In this document: positions 34,476 through 43,277 of the stretch, piece after piece | How the letters are laid out: each line of letters begins with the position of its first letter | Numbering within the stretch: the stretch's first letter is position 1 | Origin: Sphingomonas hengshuiensis | GTDB lineage: Bacteria > Pseudomonadota > Alphaproteobacteria > Sphingomonadales > Sphingomonadaceae | NCBI RefSeq assembly: GCF_000935025.1 | Contig: NZ_CP010836.1 | Coordinates: forward strand, 2,790,001-2,854,000 | Length of the DNA stretch: 64,000 nt | Direction: 5' to 3' | Made by a program: the position numbers and the translations under genes | Notes under the pieces: generated by a model | The model's database searches: none | What the model was told of the DNA's origin: nothing | Seen by the model: the letters and a program-made list of their open reading frames with translations, nothing else

Positions 34476-35090
34476 TCACGCGACCTTGAAGCCTTCCTTG
34501 TTCATGGTCATCGTCAGCGCCTTGTTCTTCTCGTCGCTCAGCTGCGAGCGGAGCATCGGGAAGAGCGTCAGCTCTTCCTCCTGCATATGCGCCTCGATGT
34601 CGGTGCGGAATTTGCGCACCTTGGCGATCCATTCGGGCGATGCGGTGGGCATGTTCTCCAACTCGTAGAGATACTGCTTCACATAGCCATGGTCCTTGTT
34701 GAGCGAATCGGCTGCGTCCTGCTGGCCGATTTCGCGGAGCGCGGGGTAGATGACATTCTCTTCCTCGACCGCGTGCTTCATCAGCGCGTGCTTGAGGTGG
34801 GAGAGCAGGAGGTTGCGGCGGATCGTGGCGGACTCGTCGGTCGCCTCGATCGCGTCGAATACCTTCAGCGTCGCCTGATGCTCGACGACCAGCGCCTCGT
34901 CCCAATTGCCCGCAAAGGCAGTGGGCGCCTGCACGGCAGCCTTGCGCCCCAGCAGCGCGAGCAGCCCGAGCGCCGCGCCGCCTGCCGCCGCGCCGGCGAT
35001 TACACCGAAGCCGCCGCCGCTCTTGCCGGACTCGCCGGTGGTTGCCTTGAACCGTCCCTTATTGTCGCGCGTCGCCGTGCTGCTTGCCAT
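34476..35090 (-). CDS. Hemerythrin HHE-domain protein
   Basis: A 204-residue protein; the ATG at 35090 follows GGAGG closely. An N-terminal Gly/Ala hydrophobic stretch (GVIAGAAAGGAALGLLALLG) could be a membrane anchor. The HHE cation-binding domain occupies about residues 60-195, with His/Glu ligands in VVEHQATLKVFDAIE, HLKHALMKHAVEEENVIYP, NKDHGYVKQYLYELE and AHMQEEELTLFPML. Such proteins bind di-iron and sense or buffer O2, NO or peroxide. It lies downstream of the IS30-split repeat and is transcribed toward it; no partner gene is evident. Confidence 0.9.
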   Translation of the reverse strand: MASSTATRDNKGRFKATTGESGKSGGGFGVIAGAAAGGAALGLLALLGRKAAVQAPTAFAGNWDEALVVEHQATLKVFDAIEATDESATIRRNLLLSHLKHALMKHAVEEENVIYPALREIGQQDAADSLNKDHGYVKQYLYELENMPTASPEWIAKVRKFRTDIEAHMQEEELTLFPMLRSQLSDEKNKALTMTMNKEGFKVA

Positions 35091-35159
35091 GTCCGCCTCC
35101 GATGGTTGCGAGTGTTTCCTGCACAACCCATTGGAAACGGTGGCGTTCCGAGCGCCGGA

Positions 35160-35969
35160 TTATTTGCGGGCTTCGGCTGCCATCTCGGCGTTGCGCCGTG
35201 CCGATGCCGCCAGCGTATCGCGCATCAGCCGCACCAGCGCGTCGTCACGATCGAGGACGTTGAGCCCCTCGCGCGTAGACCCTCCCGGACTTGCGACACG
35301 GTCCGCCAGCACTGCGGGGGGCGCATCGGCCTGTGCCGCGAGCAGCCCCGATCCCTCGACCGTCGCCAGCGCCAGCCGCCGCGCCTGGTCGATCGGCAGT
35401 CCGAGCGCCGCGCCCGCCTCTGCCATCGCGTCGATGAAGCGATAGACGAAGCCGGGGCCACAGCCGGACAGCGCCGTCACTGCGTCGAACAGCGGCTCGT
35501 CGGCGATCCATTCGACCAGCCCCAGCGGCGCCATCAGCCGCTCGGCGGCGTCGCGCAATGCTGCGTCGGGCGTGTCGCTGTGGAGCGCAACCACGCCCTT
35601 GCCGATCGCCACCGAAAGATTGGGCATCGCGCGGACCACTGCCCGCGGCGCGAAGCGCTCGGCCAACACTGCTTCCTCGACTCCGGCCAGGATCGACACG
35701 AGCAGCGGCACGCCCGCCAATCGGTCGCCGACCGCATCGGCGAATGCGCCAAGCTGCTGCGGCTTGATCGCCAGCACCACGATCCCGGGCAGTTCGCCCG
35801 GCGGCGGCGATGCCATCACGCGGACGCCCGCAGGTACGCTGGGCGTCCCCGGATCGAGCACCACGACCCGCGCGGGGTCGACGCCGCTTTCGGTCCAGCG
35901 GCGCAGCATCGCCCCGCCCATATTGCCGCATCCGACCAGCCAGATGCCGGCCGCTATCGCTTCGCTCAT
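35160..35969 (-). CDS. proC: Pyrroline-5-carboxylate reductase
   Basis: A 269-residue enzyme of the last step of proline synthesis, reducing pyrroline-5-carboxylate with NAD(P)H. The Rossmann fold begins at IWLVGCGNMGGAMLRRW. The C-terminal ProC signature (ALSGCGPGFVYRFIDAMAEA, then GLPIDQARRLALATVEGSG and SPGGSTREGLNVL) is intact. The start overlaps the upstream YbjN gene by 4 bp (ATGA), so the pair is translationally coupled, an arrangement commonly seen in alphaproteobacteria. Confidence 0.95.
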   Translation of the reverse strand: MSEAIAAGIWLVGCGNMGGAMLRRWTESGVDPARVVVLDPGTPSVPAGVRVMASPPPGELPGIVVLAIKPQQLGAFADAVGDRLAGVPLLVSILAGVEEAVLAERFAPRAVVRAMPNLSVAIGKGVVALHSDTPDAALRDAAERLMAPLGLVEWIADEPLFDAVTALSGCGPGFVYRFIDAMAEAGAALGLPIDQARRLALATVEGSGLLAAQADAPPAVLADRVASPGGSTREGLNVLDRDDALVRLMRDTLAASARRNAEMAAEARK

Positions 35970-36466
35970 GCCTCGCCCTGCGTTTCGATCAGCGAGGACG
36001 CAATCGCGTCCGCGGGCGTCTTGCCGCCCCACAGCACGAACTGAAACACCGGGTAGAAGCGCTCGCACTCGTCGATCGCGCTTTCGACCAGCAGTTCGGC
36101 TTGCGCCAGCGTCAGCGTGCCCTCGCCGCCGTCGATCATCGCGGCGTGGCGGAACAACAGAATGCCGCTGGCCGACCACAGTTCGAAATGGCCGATCCAC
36201 AGCTGTTCGTTGACCAGCCCGATCGTCTCGTACAGCGCCGCGCGGCGCTCGTCGGGGACGCGGATGTCGGGGAAGCCCAGGAACTGGAGCACCCCGTCAT
36301 CCTCGCGCCAGATCGCGCGCAGCTCATATTCGGTCCAGCTGCCCTTCACCTTTGCGACAATTTCGTCATCTTCGCGCTCATGGGTCCAGCCATGCGCCGC
36401 GAAATAGGTTTCGAGCATGTCGATGGGGGCGGCGTCGTCGCGGTCGAATTCCGCTTCGTCGAGCAT
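35966..36466 (-). CDS. YbjN-domain protein
   Basis: A 166-residue acidic protein with a strong GGAGGTGACG site before the ATG. The YbjN fold (similar to type III secretion chaperones) is seen in MLETYFAAHGWTHEREDDEI, TEYELRAIWREDDGVLQFLG and LVNEQLWIGHFELWSASGIL, with the tail LLVESAIDECERFYPVFQF. Its function is unknown; family members are linked to stress or motility regulation. It is coupled to proC downstream. Confidence 0.88.
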   Translation of the reverse strand: MLDEAEFDRDDAAPIDMLETYFAAHGWTHEREDDEIVAKVKGSWTEYELRAIWREDDGVLQFLGFPDIRVPDERRAALYETIGLVNEQLWIGHFELWSASGILLFRHAAMIDGGEGTLTLAQAELLVESAIDECERFYPVFQFVLWGGKTPADAIASSLIETQGEA

Positions 36467-36584
36467 CGTCACCTCCGAAGGTTGCCGGGATTGGCTGGCC
36501 CGAATCCTGCCAATCGGGTCCGCGGGGCACAAGCCACCGGCTCGCAACCCTGTCGAAAACCTGTGGACAAGCCGTTTACGGTGC

Positions 36585-36860
36585 TCAAGCGTCGCCCTGC
36601 TGCGTCGTCGCCGTCGCTGCAAGCTGCGCCTCGATCGCGGCGAGCCGCGCCTTGAGCGCGTCCGCTTCATCCCGCGCGGCGGCGGCCATGGCCTTGACGG
36701 CCTCGAACTCATCGCGCGCCACGAAATCGAGCCCGCCGATCCATTCGCGCGCCCGCTCGCGCGCCGAAGCCTCGGTCTCACGCGCCATGCCGGCGACGGT
36801 GCCTGCGGCGCCGTTCACGAACTTCACGAAATCGTCGAACAGGCGGTTATCGGTCTGCAT
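36585..36860 (-). CDS. BMFP/UbiK-type accessory factor
   Basis: A 91-residue protein starting MQTDNRLFDDFVKFVNGAAG. The C-terminal half is one long coiled coil (VARDEFEAVKAMAAAARDEA), ending ATTQQGDA. This corresponds to the BMFP family (UbiK/YqiC), which includes membrane-fusogenic proteins and an accessory factor for ubiquinone biosynthesis. It probably trimerises at the membrane. It lies between YbjN-proC and tspO on the same strand. Confidence 0.85.
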   Translation of the reverse strand: MQTDNRLFDDFVKFVNGAAGTVAGMARETEASARERAREWIGGLDFVARDEFEAVKAMAAAARDEADALKARLAAIEAQLAATATTQQGDA

Positions 36861-36879
36861 TTTGAAATTCCCAATCGAA

Positions 36880-37443
36880 TCAACGGATCTGAATTTGGTC
36901 AACCGAGCGCGCCGGTACAAGGCTTCCAGCATCGGGATTTAGGACGTCGACCTGATACAACAAATAGCCGGCAAAGCCGATCCAGGCCAGATAGGGAAGC
37001 AACAGCACCGCCGCGCCGGTGCGCACGCGCGCGAACATCGCGATCGTCGCGATCGTCAGCACGGCCATCGCGGCGATGATGGCCAGCGCCGGCCGCACCT
37101 GATGCAGCCCGAAGAACACCGGCGACCAGGCGAGGTTCGCTACCATCTGCAACGCGAACACGATCAGCGCCGGCGCGCGCAGCCGCGATCCGCGTGCGTT
37201 GATGACCATCGCCAGCGCCAGCCCCATCAGCACATAGAGCACGCTCCAAGCGACCGGGAACGCCCAGTTGGGTGGCATGATCGCCGGTTTGGCGAGTGCC
37301 ATGTACCAGGCATTTTCGGACCCGCTCGGCGCCAGCCGCGCGGATGTGAACCCCAGCAGCAGGATGAACGGGACGGTAACCACGGCCCAGCGCAGATAGG
37401 CGAGCCGCAACTGGCCCCTGGATGCGATTTCCCTCAACCCCAT
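36880..37443 (-). CDS. tspO: TspO/MBR-family tryptophan-rich sensory protein
   Basis: A 187-residue membrane protein with five predicted spans. The family motif is clear: WYMALAKPAIMPPNWAFPVA, then WSVLYVLMGLALAMV, LQMVANLAWSPVFFGLHQV and LLLPYLAWIGFAGYLLY. TspO proteins bind porphyrins and affect tetrapyrrole export and stress responses. An N-terminal extension of about 20 residues precedes the first span. The C-terminal tail after the last span is also longer than usual. Confidence 0.93.
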   Translation of the reverse strand: MGLREIASRGQLRLAYLRWAVVTVPFILLLGFTSARLAPSGSENAWYMALAKPAIMPPNWAFPVAWSVLYVLMGLALAMVINARGSRLRAPALIVFALQMVANLAWSPVFFGLHQVRPALAIIAAMAVLTIATIAMFARVRTGAAVLLLPYLAWIGFAGYLLYQVDVLNPDAGSLVPARSVDQIQIR

Positions 37444-37532
37444 TCCTCCTTGTTCGGCCTGCTACGCTAGCCTGCTACCCCGAATGTTACGCTACTCTAA
37501 TATAAACAATTCGCAGACGGAAACAGCGACGC

Positions 37533-38285
37533 TCACGCCGATTCCGATCCACCCCCGCGCACAGCCGCCAACAGGAACTCGATATTGCCCTCGGGCCCGG
37601 TGATCGGGCTCGGGGTAATGCCGAGCACGGGCCAGCCGCGCCCCTCGGCCCAATTCGCGACTTCGGCGCACACCCGCGCATGGACTTCGGGGTCGCGCAC
37701 CACCCCGCCCTTGCCGACTTCGTCGCGCCCCGCCTCGAACTGCGGCTTGATCAGCGCCGCCAGCCGCGCGCCGGGCCGCGCAAAGCCCAGCGGCACGTCG
37801 AGCACCTTGGCCAGCCCGATGAAGCTGGCGTCGCATACGATCAGGTCGATGGGCTCGGGGATATGCGCGTCGGTCAGGATGCGCGCGCTGGTCTGTTCGT
37901 GGACGATGACGCGCGGGTCCTGGCGCAGCTTCCACGCGAGCTGGTTGGTGCCGCTGTCCACCGCATAGACGCGCGCCGCGCCCCGGCTGAGCAGCACGTC
38001 GGTAAAGCCCCCCGTCGACGACCCCACGTCGATCGCGACCGCGCCGCCCACGTCCCAGCCGAAATGGTCGAGCGCATGCGCCAGCTTGATACCCCCGCGC
38101 GATACCCAGGGATGGTCGCGCCCGCGCACGTCGAGTGGGGTCGCATCGGCAAGCAATTGCCCCGCCTTGTCGATCTTGCGGTCCCCGGCGAACACCAGCC
38201 CCGCCATGATCAGCGCCTGCGCGCGCGTCCGGCTCTCGGCGAGCCCGCGTTCGACGAGCATCTGATCGGCGCGCTGCTTGGCCAT
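37533..38285 (-). CDS. tlyA: TlyA-family rRNA (cytidine-2'-O)-methyltransferase/haemolysin-like
   Basis: A 250-residue protein with an N-terminal S4 RNA-binding domain (RADQMLVERGLAESRTRAQA) and a Rossmann methyltransferase domain with SAM motif AIDVGSSTGGFTDVLLSRGA. IVCDASFIGLAKVLDVPL and ALIKPQFEAGRDEVGKGG contain the Asp and Lys of the catalytic K-D-K-E set. TlyA methylates 16S and 23S rRNA; the haemolysin label is historical. The gene often lies close to dxs, which is 2 kb away here. Confidence 0.93.
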   Translation of the reverse strand: MAKQRADQMLVERGLAESRTRAQALIMAGLVFAGDRKIDKAGQLLADATPLDVRGRDHPWVSRGGIKLAHALDHFGWDVGGAVAIDVGSSTGGFTDVLLSRGAARVYAVDSGTNQLAWKLRQDPRVIVHEQTSARILTDAHIPEPIDLIVCDASFIGLAKVLDVPLGFARPGARLAALIKPQFEAGRDEVGKGGVVRDPEVHARVCAEVANWAEGRGWPVLGITPSPITGPEGNIEFLLAAVRGGGSESA

Positions 38286-38427
38286 GGCGCCCCTTACGGT
38301 GCCTTGCCCGCCGAGTGCAACCGCCCCGCCGCACCCGGCTCACGCTCCGTCGCAGGCCTATTGCATACTAGATCAGTGGGAATTACTTCAGGGGTCCGGC
38401 CACCCCTCCGCAAAAGGAGCGGAAGAC

Positions 38428-39105
38428 ATGACGATCTTTTCGCCACTCGACGATACTTCGCCTCTCATCCTGACGGTTCCCGGCCTGGGCGGCTCCGGCC
38501 CGTCGCACTGGCAGACGCTGTGGGAACAGGGACGCCCCGACACCCATCGCGTCGAACTGGGCATGTGGAACACCCCGCATCGCAACAGCTGGGTGACCAA
38601 GCTCGACCAGGCGATCCGCGCCGCGCAGGCGCCGGTGGTGTTGGTCGCGCACAGCCTGGGCTGCCTCGCGGTCGCGTGGTGGGCCGAACTTGCCGGCCAG
38701 CCCTTTGGCGCGCCGGTCGCGGGCGCGCTGCTCGTCGCCCCCGCCGATGTCGATCGCCCCGGCGTTCGCGCGGAGCTGAACGGGTTCAGCCCGACGCCGT
38801 CCAAGCCCCTGCCCTTCCCCTCGATCGTCGTCGCCAGCAGCGACGATCCGTGGATCGCGACCGAGAAGGCGCAGGCAATGGCCGCGTCCTGGGGCAGCGT
38901 CTTCGTCGATGCCGGCGCGCAGGGGCATCTGAACGCCGCCAGCGGGATCGGCTGGTGGGAGGACGGCCAGGCGCTGCTCGATCGCGTGCTCGACACGGCA
39001 TCGGACCGCAACGGGCGCACGCGGACCGTAGCGGAAACCCGCTCGCTGCTGGCGATCAACGCCACCGATGCGGCACAGGCCCATTATCTCGGCGCGCGGG
39101 CATGA
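38428..39105 (+). CDS. RBBP9/YdeN-type serine hydrolase
   Basis: A 225-residue protein with AAGGAGCGG before the ATG. The core begins LILTVPGLGGSGPSHWQTLW; the nucleophile is in VLVAHSLGCLAVAWW (GxSxG variant AHSLG), the Asp in VVASSDDPW, and the His in GAQGHLNAASGIG. This is the RBBP9/YdeN family of small serine hydrolases of unknown substrate. A C-terminal extension of about 30 residues follows the fold. The gene is isolated, and its stop is followed by a bulged hairpin terminator. Confidence 0.88.
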   Translation: MTIFSPLDDTSPLILTVPGLGGSGPSHWQTLWEQGRPDTHRVELGMWNTPHRNSWVTKLDQAIRAAQAPVVLVAHSLGCLAVAWWAELAGQPFGAPVAGALLVAPADVDRPGVRAELNGFSPTPSKPLPFPSIVVASSDDPWIATEKAQAMAASWGSVFVDAGAQGHLNAASGIGWWEDGQALLDRVLDTASDRNGRTRTVAETRSLLAINATDAAQAHYLGARA

Positions 39106-39196
39106 TTCGCGCTCCAATTGCCGCAGCGCGCGTCCGCACTGGCGCAACCCGGATGCATAATCCGGCGATTGCGCCTATATAGGGCGTAGCGGGCAT

Positions 39197-39230
39197 GGCC
39201 GGGCGGCGTCCCCTAGAGCGACGCCCGGCC
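39197..39230 (+). terminator. Terminator hairpin after the RBBP9-like gene
   Basis: GGCCGGGCGGCGTC pairs with GACGCCCGGCC over 11 bp with a 3-nt bulge. A palindrome CCTATATAGG lies just upstream. The rest of the 39106-39346 spacer shows no gene. Confidence 0.55.
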
Positions 39231-39346
39231 TACCCGCGCCCAGCAAATGGCCAACGCACGCTCGAAATCGCCTCCACCGCAGCCAAGCCGAACCCTGCTT
39301 GCGATTTTGCCGATGATATGTTGTACCTTCACTTACACACGCCTAT

Positions 39347-39757
39347 ATGGCGGCCATGTCAGTGAGTCTCTCGTTCAGCCGCGTTTGGGCCAGTCGCTTC
39401 TGGGCGAGCGTCGACGCAAGCTTTGATCGGATCGCGATCGCCGTCAGCGGACTGTGCCTCGTCCATTGCATCGCGACGACGGTTCTCCTGACCGTGATCT
39501 CCTCGGCCGGCGGGCTGCTCAACCCTGCGATCCACGAAGTCGGGCTGGCACTGGCGATCGGCTTCGGCATTTTCGCGCTGGGTCGCGGCATCCTGTTGCA
39601 CGGGTCGATGGCGCCCGCCATCGTCGGATCGTTCGGACTGGGGATCATGGCGGGCGCGCTGTCGCTGCCGCATGGCGAGTTCGAGATTTTCTGGACGCTG
39701 GTCGGCGTGAGCCTCGTCGCGCTCGGCCACGAACTCAACCGCCGCGCCGCGCTCTGA
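39347..39757 (+). CDS. MerC-domain membrane protein
   Basis: A 136-residue protein with four predicted membrane helices: ASFDRIAIAVSGLCLVHCIA, a second after VGLALAIGFGIFALG, a third (PAIVGSFGLGIMAGAL) and a fourth (FWTLVGVSLVALGHEL). The Cys-x3-His-Cys in GLCLVHC is the membrane-embedded metal site of the MerC family. No mercury-resistance genes are near. A Fur/Zur-type regulator follows 44 bp downstream, and such pairs suggest a role in zinc or other metal handling. ATG 39347 or 39356 could both be the start; neither has a clear ribosome site. Confidence 0.85.
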   Translation: MAAMSVSLSFSRVWASRFWASVDASFDRIAIAVSGLCLVHCIATTVLLTVISSAGGLLNPAIHEVGLALAIGFGIFALGRGILLHGSMAPAIVGSFGLGIMAGALSLPHGEFEIFWTLVGVSLVALGHELNRRAAL

Positions 39758-39801
39758 GTGCCCGACTTGCCGTGGGCGCCCCGGCACCCTAGATTCGTTT
39801 C

Positions 39802-40278
39802 ATGCATGCGCACGACCATCATGAGCATCACGGCTCCGAACTGACCCGCGTCGCGCAGGCCACGCTGGAGAAATCGGGCGAGCAATGGACCGCGATGCGC
39901 GAACATGTGTTCGAAGCGTTGTCGGGCTTTGCCAAGCCGGCCTCAGCCTATGATATCGCCGACGCGGTGTCGAAGGCGCAGGGGCGCCGAGTCGCCGCGA
40001 ACAGCGTGTACCGCATTCTCGACCTGTTCGTCGGTGCTAATCTGGCGCGCCGGGTGGAAAGCGCCAACGCCTATGTCGCCAACGCGCATCCCGATTGCCT
40101 CCACGACTGCATCTTCCTGGTGTGCGACCGCTGCGGGCAGACCACGCATATCGACGACGACTCGATCACCCGCTCCGTGCGCACCGCCGCGCGCGATGCG
40201 GGCTTCGTGCCGGTGCGTCCGGTGATCGAGGTTCGCGGCACCTGCAGCACCTGCGCGCAAGACACTGCCGTAGCGTAA
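39802..40278 (+). CDS. zur: Fur-family regulator, Zur-like
   Basis: A 158-residue regulator with a His-rich N-terminus (MHAHDHHEHHGSE). The winged helix is ASAYDIADAVSKAQGRRVAA followed by NSVYRILDLFVGANLARRVE. Structural zinc Cys pairs are CDRCG and CSTCA, and regulatory ligands are likely in HPDCLHDC and GQTTHIDDDS. The Cys/His spacing and the long N-terminal arm favour Zur over Fur. It probably represses zinc uptake genes, and possibly the upstream MerC gene. The N-terminal His cluster may bind zinc as well. Confidence 0.85.
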   Translation: MHAHDHHEHHGSELTRVAQATLEKSGEQWTAMREHVFEALSGFAKPASAYDIADAVSKAQGRRVAANSVYRILDLFVGANLARRVESANAYVANAHPDCLHDCIFLVCDRCGQTTHIDDDSITRSVRTAARDAGFVPVRPVIEVRGTCSTCAQDTAVA

Positions 40279-40335
40279 AATCCCGCCGCAATCGAAGGGT
40301 TCGACTTGCGCGTCCGGCTGAGGTAACACGCAGCG

Positions 40336-42261
40336 ATGGCTGAACTACCTCAGACGCCGCTGCTCGACACCGTCGACACGCCCGCCGCGCTTCGCACGCT
40401 GAAACCCACCCAGCTCCGACAGCTCGCCGATGAGCTGCGCGCCGAGACGATCTCCGCGGTCGGCACGACCGGCGGGCATCTCGGCTCGGGGCTCGGCGTG
40501 GTCGAGCTGACCGTGGCGATCCATTATGTGTTCGACACCCCCGCCGACCGGCTGATCTGGGACGTCGGGCATCAATGCTATCCGCACAAGATCCTGACCG
40601 GGCGACGGAATCGCATCCGCACGCTGCGCAGCGGCGGCGGGCTTTCGGGTTTCACCAAGCGCAGCGAGAGCGAGTACGACCCGTTCGGCGCGGCGCATTC
40701 GTCGACGTCGATCTCCGCCGCTTTGGGCTTCGCCATCGCCAACAAGCTGTCGGACAATGCCGGCAAGGCGATCGCCGTGATCGGCGACGGCGCGATGAGC
40801 GCGGGCATGGCCTATGAGGCGATGAACAATGCCGAGGCGGCGGGCAACCGGCTCGTCGTGATCCTCAACGACAACGACATGTCGATCGCGCCGCCGGTGG
40901 GCGGGCTGTCGGCCTATCTGGCGCGCGTCGTGTCCTCGTCCGAATATCTCGGGCTGCGCAGCCTCGCCAAGCGGGCGATCCGCAAGCTGTCGAAGCGCGC
41001 GCACAACGCCGCCGAGCGCGCCGAGGAATTCGCGCGCGGCATGGCGACCGGCGGGACATTGTTCGAGGAGCTGGGCTTTTATTATGTCGGCCCGATCGAC
41101 GGGCATAATCTCGAGCATCTGATCCCGGTGCTCGAGAATGTCCGCGACAGCGAACATGGCCCGATCCTGGTCCATGTCGTGACCAAGAAGGGCAAGGGCT
41201 ATGCCCCTGCCGAGGCCGCGTCCGACAAATATCACGGCGTCCAGAAATTCGACGTCATCACCGGCACGCAGGACAAGGCGCCGCCGGGACCGCCCGCCTA
41301 TCAGAACGTGTTCGGCGACCAGCTTGTCGAGGAGGCCCGGCGCGACCCGACGATCGTCGCGATCACCGCCGCCATGCCCTCCGGCACTGGCATCGATCGC
41401 TTTGCCAAGGCATTCCCCGATCGCGCGTTCGACGTCGGGATCGCCGAACAGCATGCCGTGACCTTCGCCGCGGGCCTCGCGGCACAGGGGATGCGCCCGT
41501 TCTGCGCGATCTACTCCACCTTCCTCCAGCGTGCCTATGACCAGGTCGTCCACGACGTCGCGATCCAGAACCTGCCGGTGCGCTTCGCGATCGACCGTGC
41601 GGGGCTCGTCGGGGCGGACGGCGCGACGCATGCGGGCAGCTTCGACGTCACCTATCTGGCGACGCTCCCCAATTTCGTCGTGATGGCGGCGGCGGATGAG
41701 GCCGAGCTGGTCCATATGACCCACACCGCCGCGATGCACGACAGCGGCCCGATCGCGCTGCGCTATCCGCGCGGCAACGGCACCGGCGTCGCGCTGCCCA
41801 AGGTCCCGCAGCGGCTGGAGATCGGCAAGGGCCGCATCGTGCGCGAGGGCAAGTCGGTCGCGATCCTGTCGCTCGGCACGCGGCTGGGCGAGGCGCTCAA
41901 GGCCGCCGATGTGCTGGAGGCCAAGGGGCTGTCGACCACCGTCGCCGATCTGCGCTTCGCCAAGCCGCTCGACGAGGATCTGATCCGCCGCCTGCTCACC
42001 AGCCACGAAGTCGCCGTGACGATCGAGGAGAATGCGGTCGGCGGGCTCGGCGCGCATGTGCTGACCATGGCGAGCGACCAGGGGCTGATCGACGGCGGGC
42101 TCAAGCTGCGCACGCTGCGGCTGCCCGACATCTTCCAGGACCAGGACAAGCCCGAGAAGCAATATGCCGATGCCGGGCTCGACGCCGACGCGATCGTCGC
42201 GACGGTGCTGAAGGCGCTGCGCTATAACGAGAGCGCGGTCGTGGACGGGGCGCGGGCTTGA
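40336..42261 (+). CDS. dxs: 1-deoxy-D-xylulose-5-phosphate synthase
   Basis: A 641-residue thiamine-diphosphate enzyme for the first step of the MEP isoprenoid pathway, condensing pyruvate and glyceraldehyde-3-phosphate. The TPP motif is [20 protein letters not shown], the N-terminal [20 protein letters not shown] and [19 protein letters not shown] are typical, and the transketolase pyrimidine domain has [18 protein letters not shown] and [18 protein letters not shown]. Length and motifs are complete. In a carotenoid-rich sphingomonad this supplies pigment and hopanoid precursors. GAGG precedes the ATG. Confidence 0.97.
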   Translation: MAELPQTPLLDTVDTPAALRTLKPTQLRQLADELRAETISAVGTTGGHLGSGLGVVELTVAIHYVFDTPADRLIWDVGHQCYPHKILTGRRNRIRTLRSGGGLSGFTKRSESEYDPFGAAHSSTSISAALGFAIANKLSDNAGKAIAVIGDGAMSAGMAYEAMNNAEAAGNRLVVILNDNDMSIAPPVGGLSAYLARVVSSSEYLGLRSLAKRAIRKLSKRAHNAAERAEEFARGMATGGTLFEELGFYYVGPIDGHNLEHLIPVLENVRDSEHGPILVHVVTKKGKGYAPAEAASDKYHGVQKFDVITGTQDKAPPGPPAYQNVFGDQLVEEARRDPTIVAITAAMPSGTGIDRFAKAFPDRAFDVGIAEQHAVTFAAGLAAQGMRPFCAIYSTFLQRAYDQVVHDVAIQNLPVRFAIDRAGLVGADGATHAGSFDVTYLATLPNFVVMAAADEAELVHMTHTAAMHDSGPIALRYPRGNGTGVALPKVPQRLEIGKGRIVREGKSVAILSLGTRLGEALKAADVLEAKGLSTTVADLRFAKPLDEDLIRRLLTSHEVAVTIEENAVGGLGAHVLTMASDQGLIDGGLKLRTLRLPDIFQDQDKPEKQYADAGLDADAIVATVLKALRYNESAVVDGARA

Positions 42262-42308
42262 ATTAAGCCGCGCATTAGCAGAGGCTCCCGCTTGGGGGAG
42301 TTCTGTTC

Positions 42309-43091
42309 ATGCCGGCATTGGTTCCGTTGATCGTCATATGGACGTTCGTCTTGAGCTTCGTGCTGTGCGCGATCGGCGGGCTGCTCGTCATCTTCGAACG
42401 CTGGACGCCGCGAAACCCCGCGGTCGGCAAATGGCTGGTGCGCGGCGTGATCGTGTCGATGGTCGGCGCGGTCGTCGGGTTCGGAGTGAAACAATTTCCG
42501 GGGGATAGCGGCAATGTGACGGGGCCCATCGGTGCCGAGGCAGCCCCGGCCACACCCGCTTCGCCCCGCGTTGCCGAACCGCCGGAACCCGCGCCAACGG
42601 ACACAGCGGCAACCCCCACGCCCGCGCCGGCTCTCCCCGTCACGCCCCCCGTCACGCCCGATGTGCCCCCCGACTCGGGGCCCCCGGCGGAGGTCGCCGA
42701 TTGGGCCACGGCAACGCTCGGGCCGCGCCCGACGCTGGCCGAGATCGACGCCCATCCCTACCCGACCTGTGTCGAGGATATGCAGGCGGCCGCCGACACT
42801 GCGCTTCCGGAGGACAGCGCCGCCTGCGTCCGCGCGCTCGACCGCTATCACCTCAAATATGTGCTCGGCTATTACACCCGCAAACAGCCCTATGCCGTCC
42901 AGCTCGACCTCCAGGAACAACGGATGCGCGCGGCGGGCGCCGGCGGGGATGCCGCGCCGCGTTATGCCTATGTCGTCGCGGAGATCGCGCGGCTGAACGG
43001 CGCCGAATGGGATCGCGTCCAGGCGCTCGACCAGCGCCTGCGCGGCGACAGGACCGCCTGTGCGCGGCGCGGGTGTCGGCCGGCGGCTTGA
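42309..43091 (+). CDS. Membrane-anchored protein of unknown function, probably frameshifted at the 3' end
   Basis: A 260-residue protein with two N-terminal spans (LVPLIVIWTFVLSFVLCAIG and WLVRGVIVSMVGAVVGFGV), a proline/alanine/threonine-rich linker (about 75-130), and a helical C-terminal domain with four Cys (PYPTCVEDMQAAADTA, EDSAACVRALDRYHLKYVLG). I do not recognise the family. The last 15 residues (ARRGCRPAA) look non-coding, while the +1 frame from about 43060 continues with normal coding character to a stop at 43227. A one-base deletion, real or a sequencing error, near 43040-43070 would join them to about 305 residues. GGGGGAG precedes the ATG. Confidence 0.7.
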   Translation: MPALVPLIVIWTFVLSFVLCAIGGLLVIFERWTPRNPAVGKWLVRGVIVSMVGAVVGFGVKQFPGDSGNVTGPIGAEAAPATPASPRVAEPPEPAPTDTAATPTPAPALPVTPPVTPDVPPDSGPPAEVADWATATLGPRPTLAEIDAHPYPTCVEDMQAAADTALPEDSAACVRALDRYHLKYVLGYYTRKQPYAVQLDLQEQRMRAAGAGGDAAPRYAYVVAEIARLNGAEWDRVQALDQRLRGDRTACARRGCRPAA

Positions 43092-43227
43092 GGCGGCGCG
43101 GGCAGTCGCCAGCGACTTCGACGAGGACCGGTATCGCGCGCAGGTGCGCGAGGCGTTGCTCGTTGACGACGCGATCGACTGGGACGCGCTGGCGTCGGCG
43201 CTGCCGGGCGCGAGCAGCGGCAACTGA
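43060..43227 (+). pseudogene. Probable displaced C-terminus of the preceding gene (+1 frame)
   Basis: Read one frame forward of the 42309 gene, this stretch encodes EAARAVASDFDEDRYRAQVR followed by EALLVDDAIDWDALASALPG and ends at TGA. The acidic, helical composition and the third-position GC pattern look coding. The frame could also be a separate small ORF from GTG 43060, but no ribosome site precedes that codon. Confidence 0.55.
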
Positions 43228-43277
43228 GGGTCAGGACAAGACTCGCCATCGCCCCGGCCCGCGCCTAAAAGACGCGC

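Noticed and set aside
39300..39346. A Zur box upstream of the MerC gene
   Set aside because: Only one weak half-site-like ATGTTGTA is seen with no symmetric partner.
40345..42162. A 605-residue minus-strand open frame opposite dxs
   Set aside because: Same reasoning: dxs is unambiguous, and the opposite frame is a codon-bias shadow rich in Arg, His and Asp.
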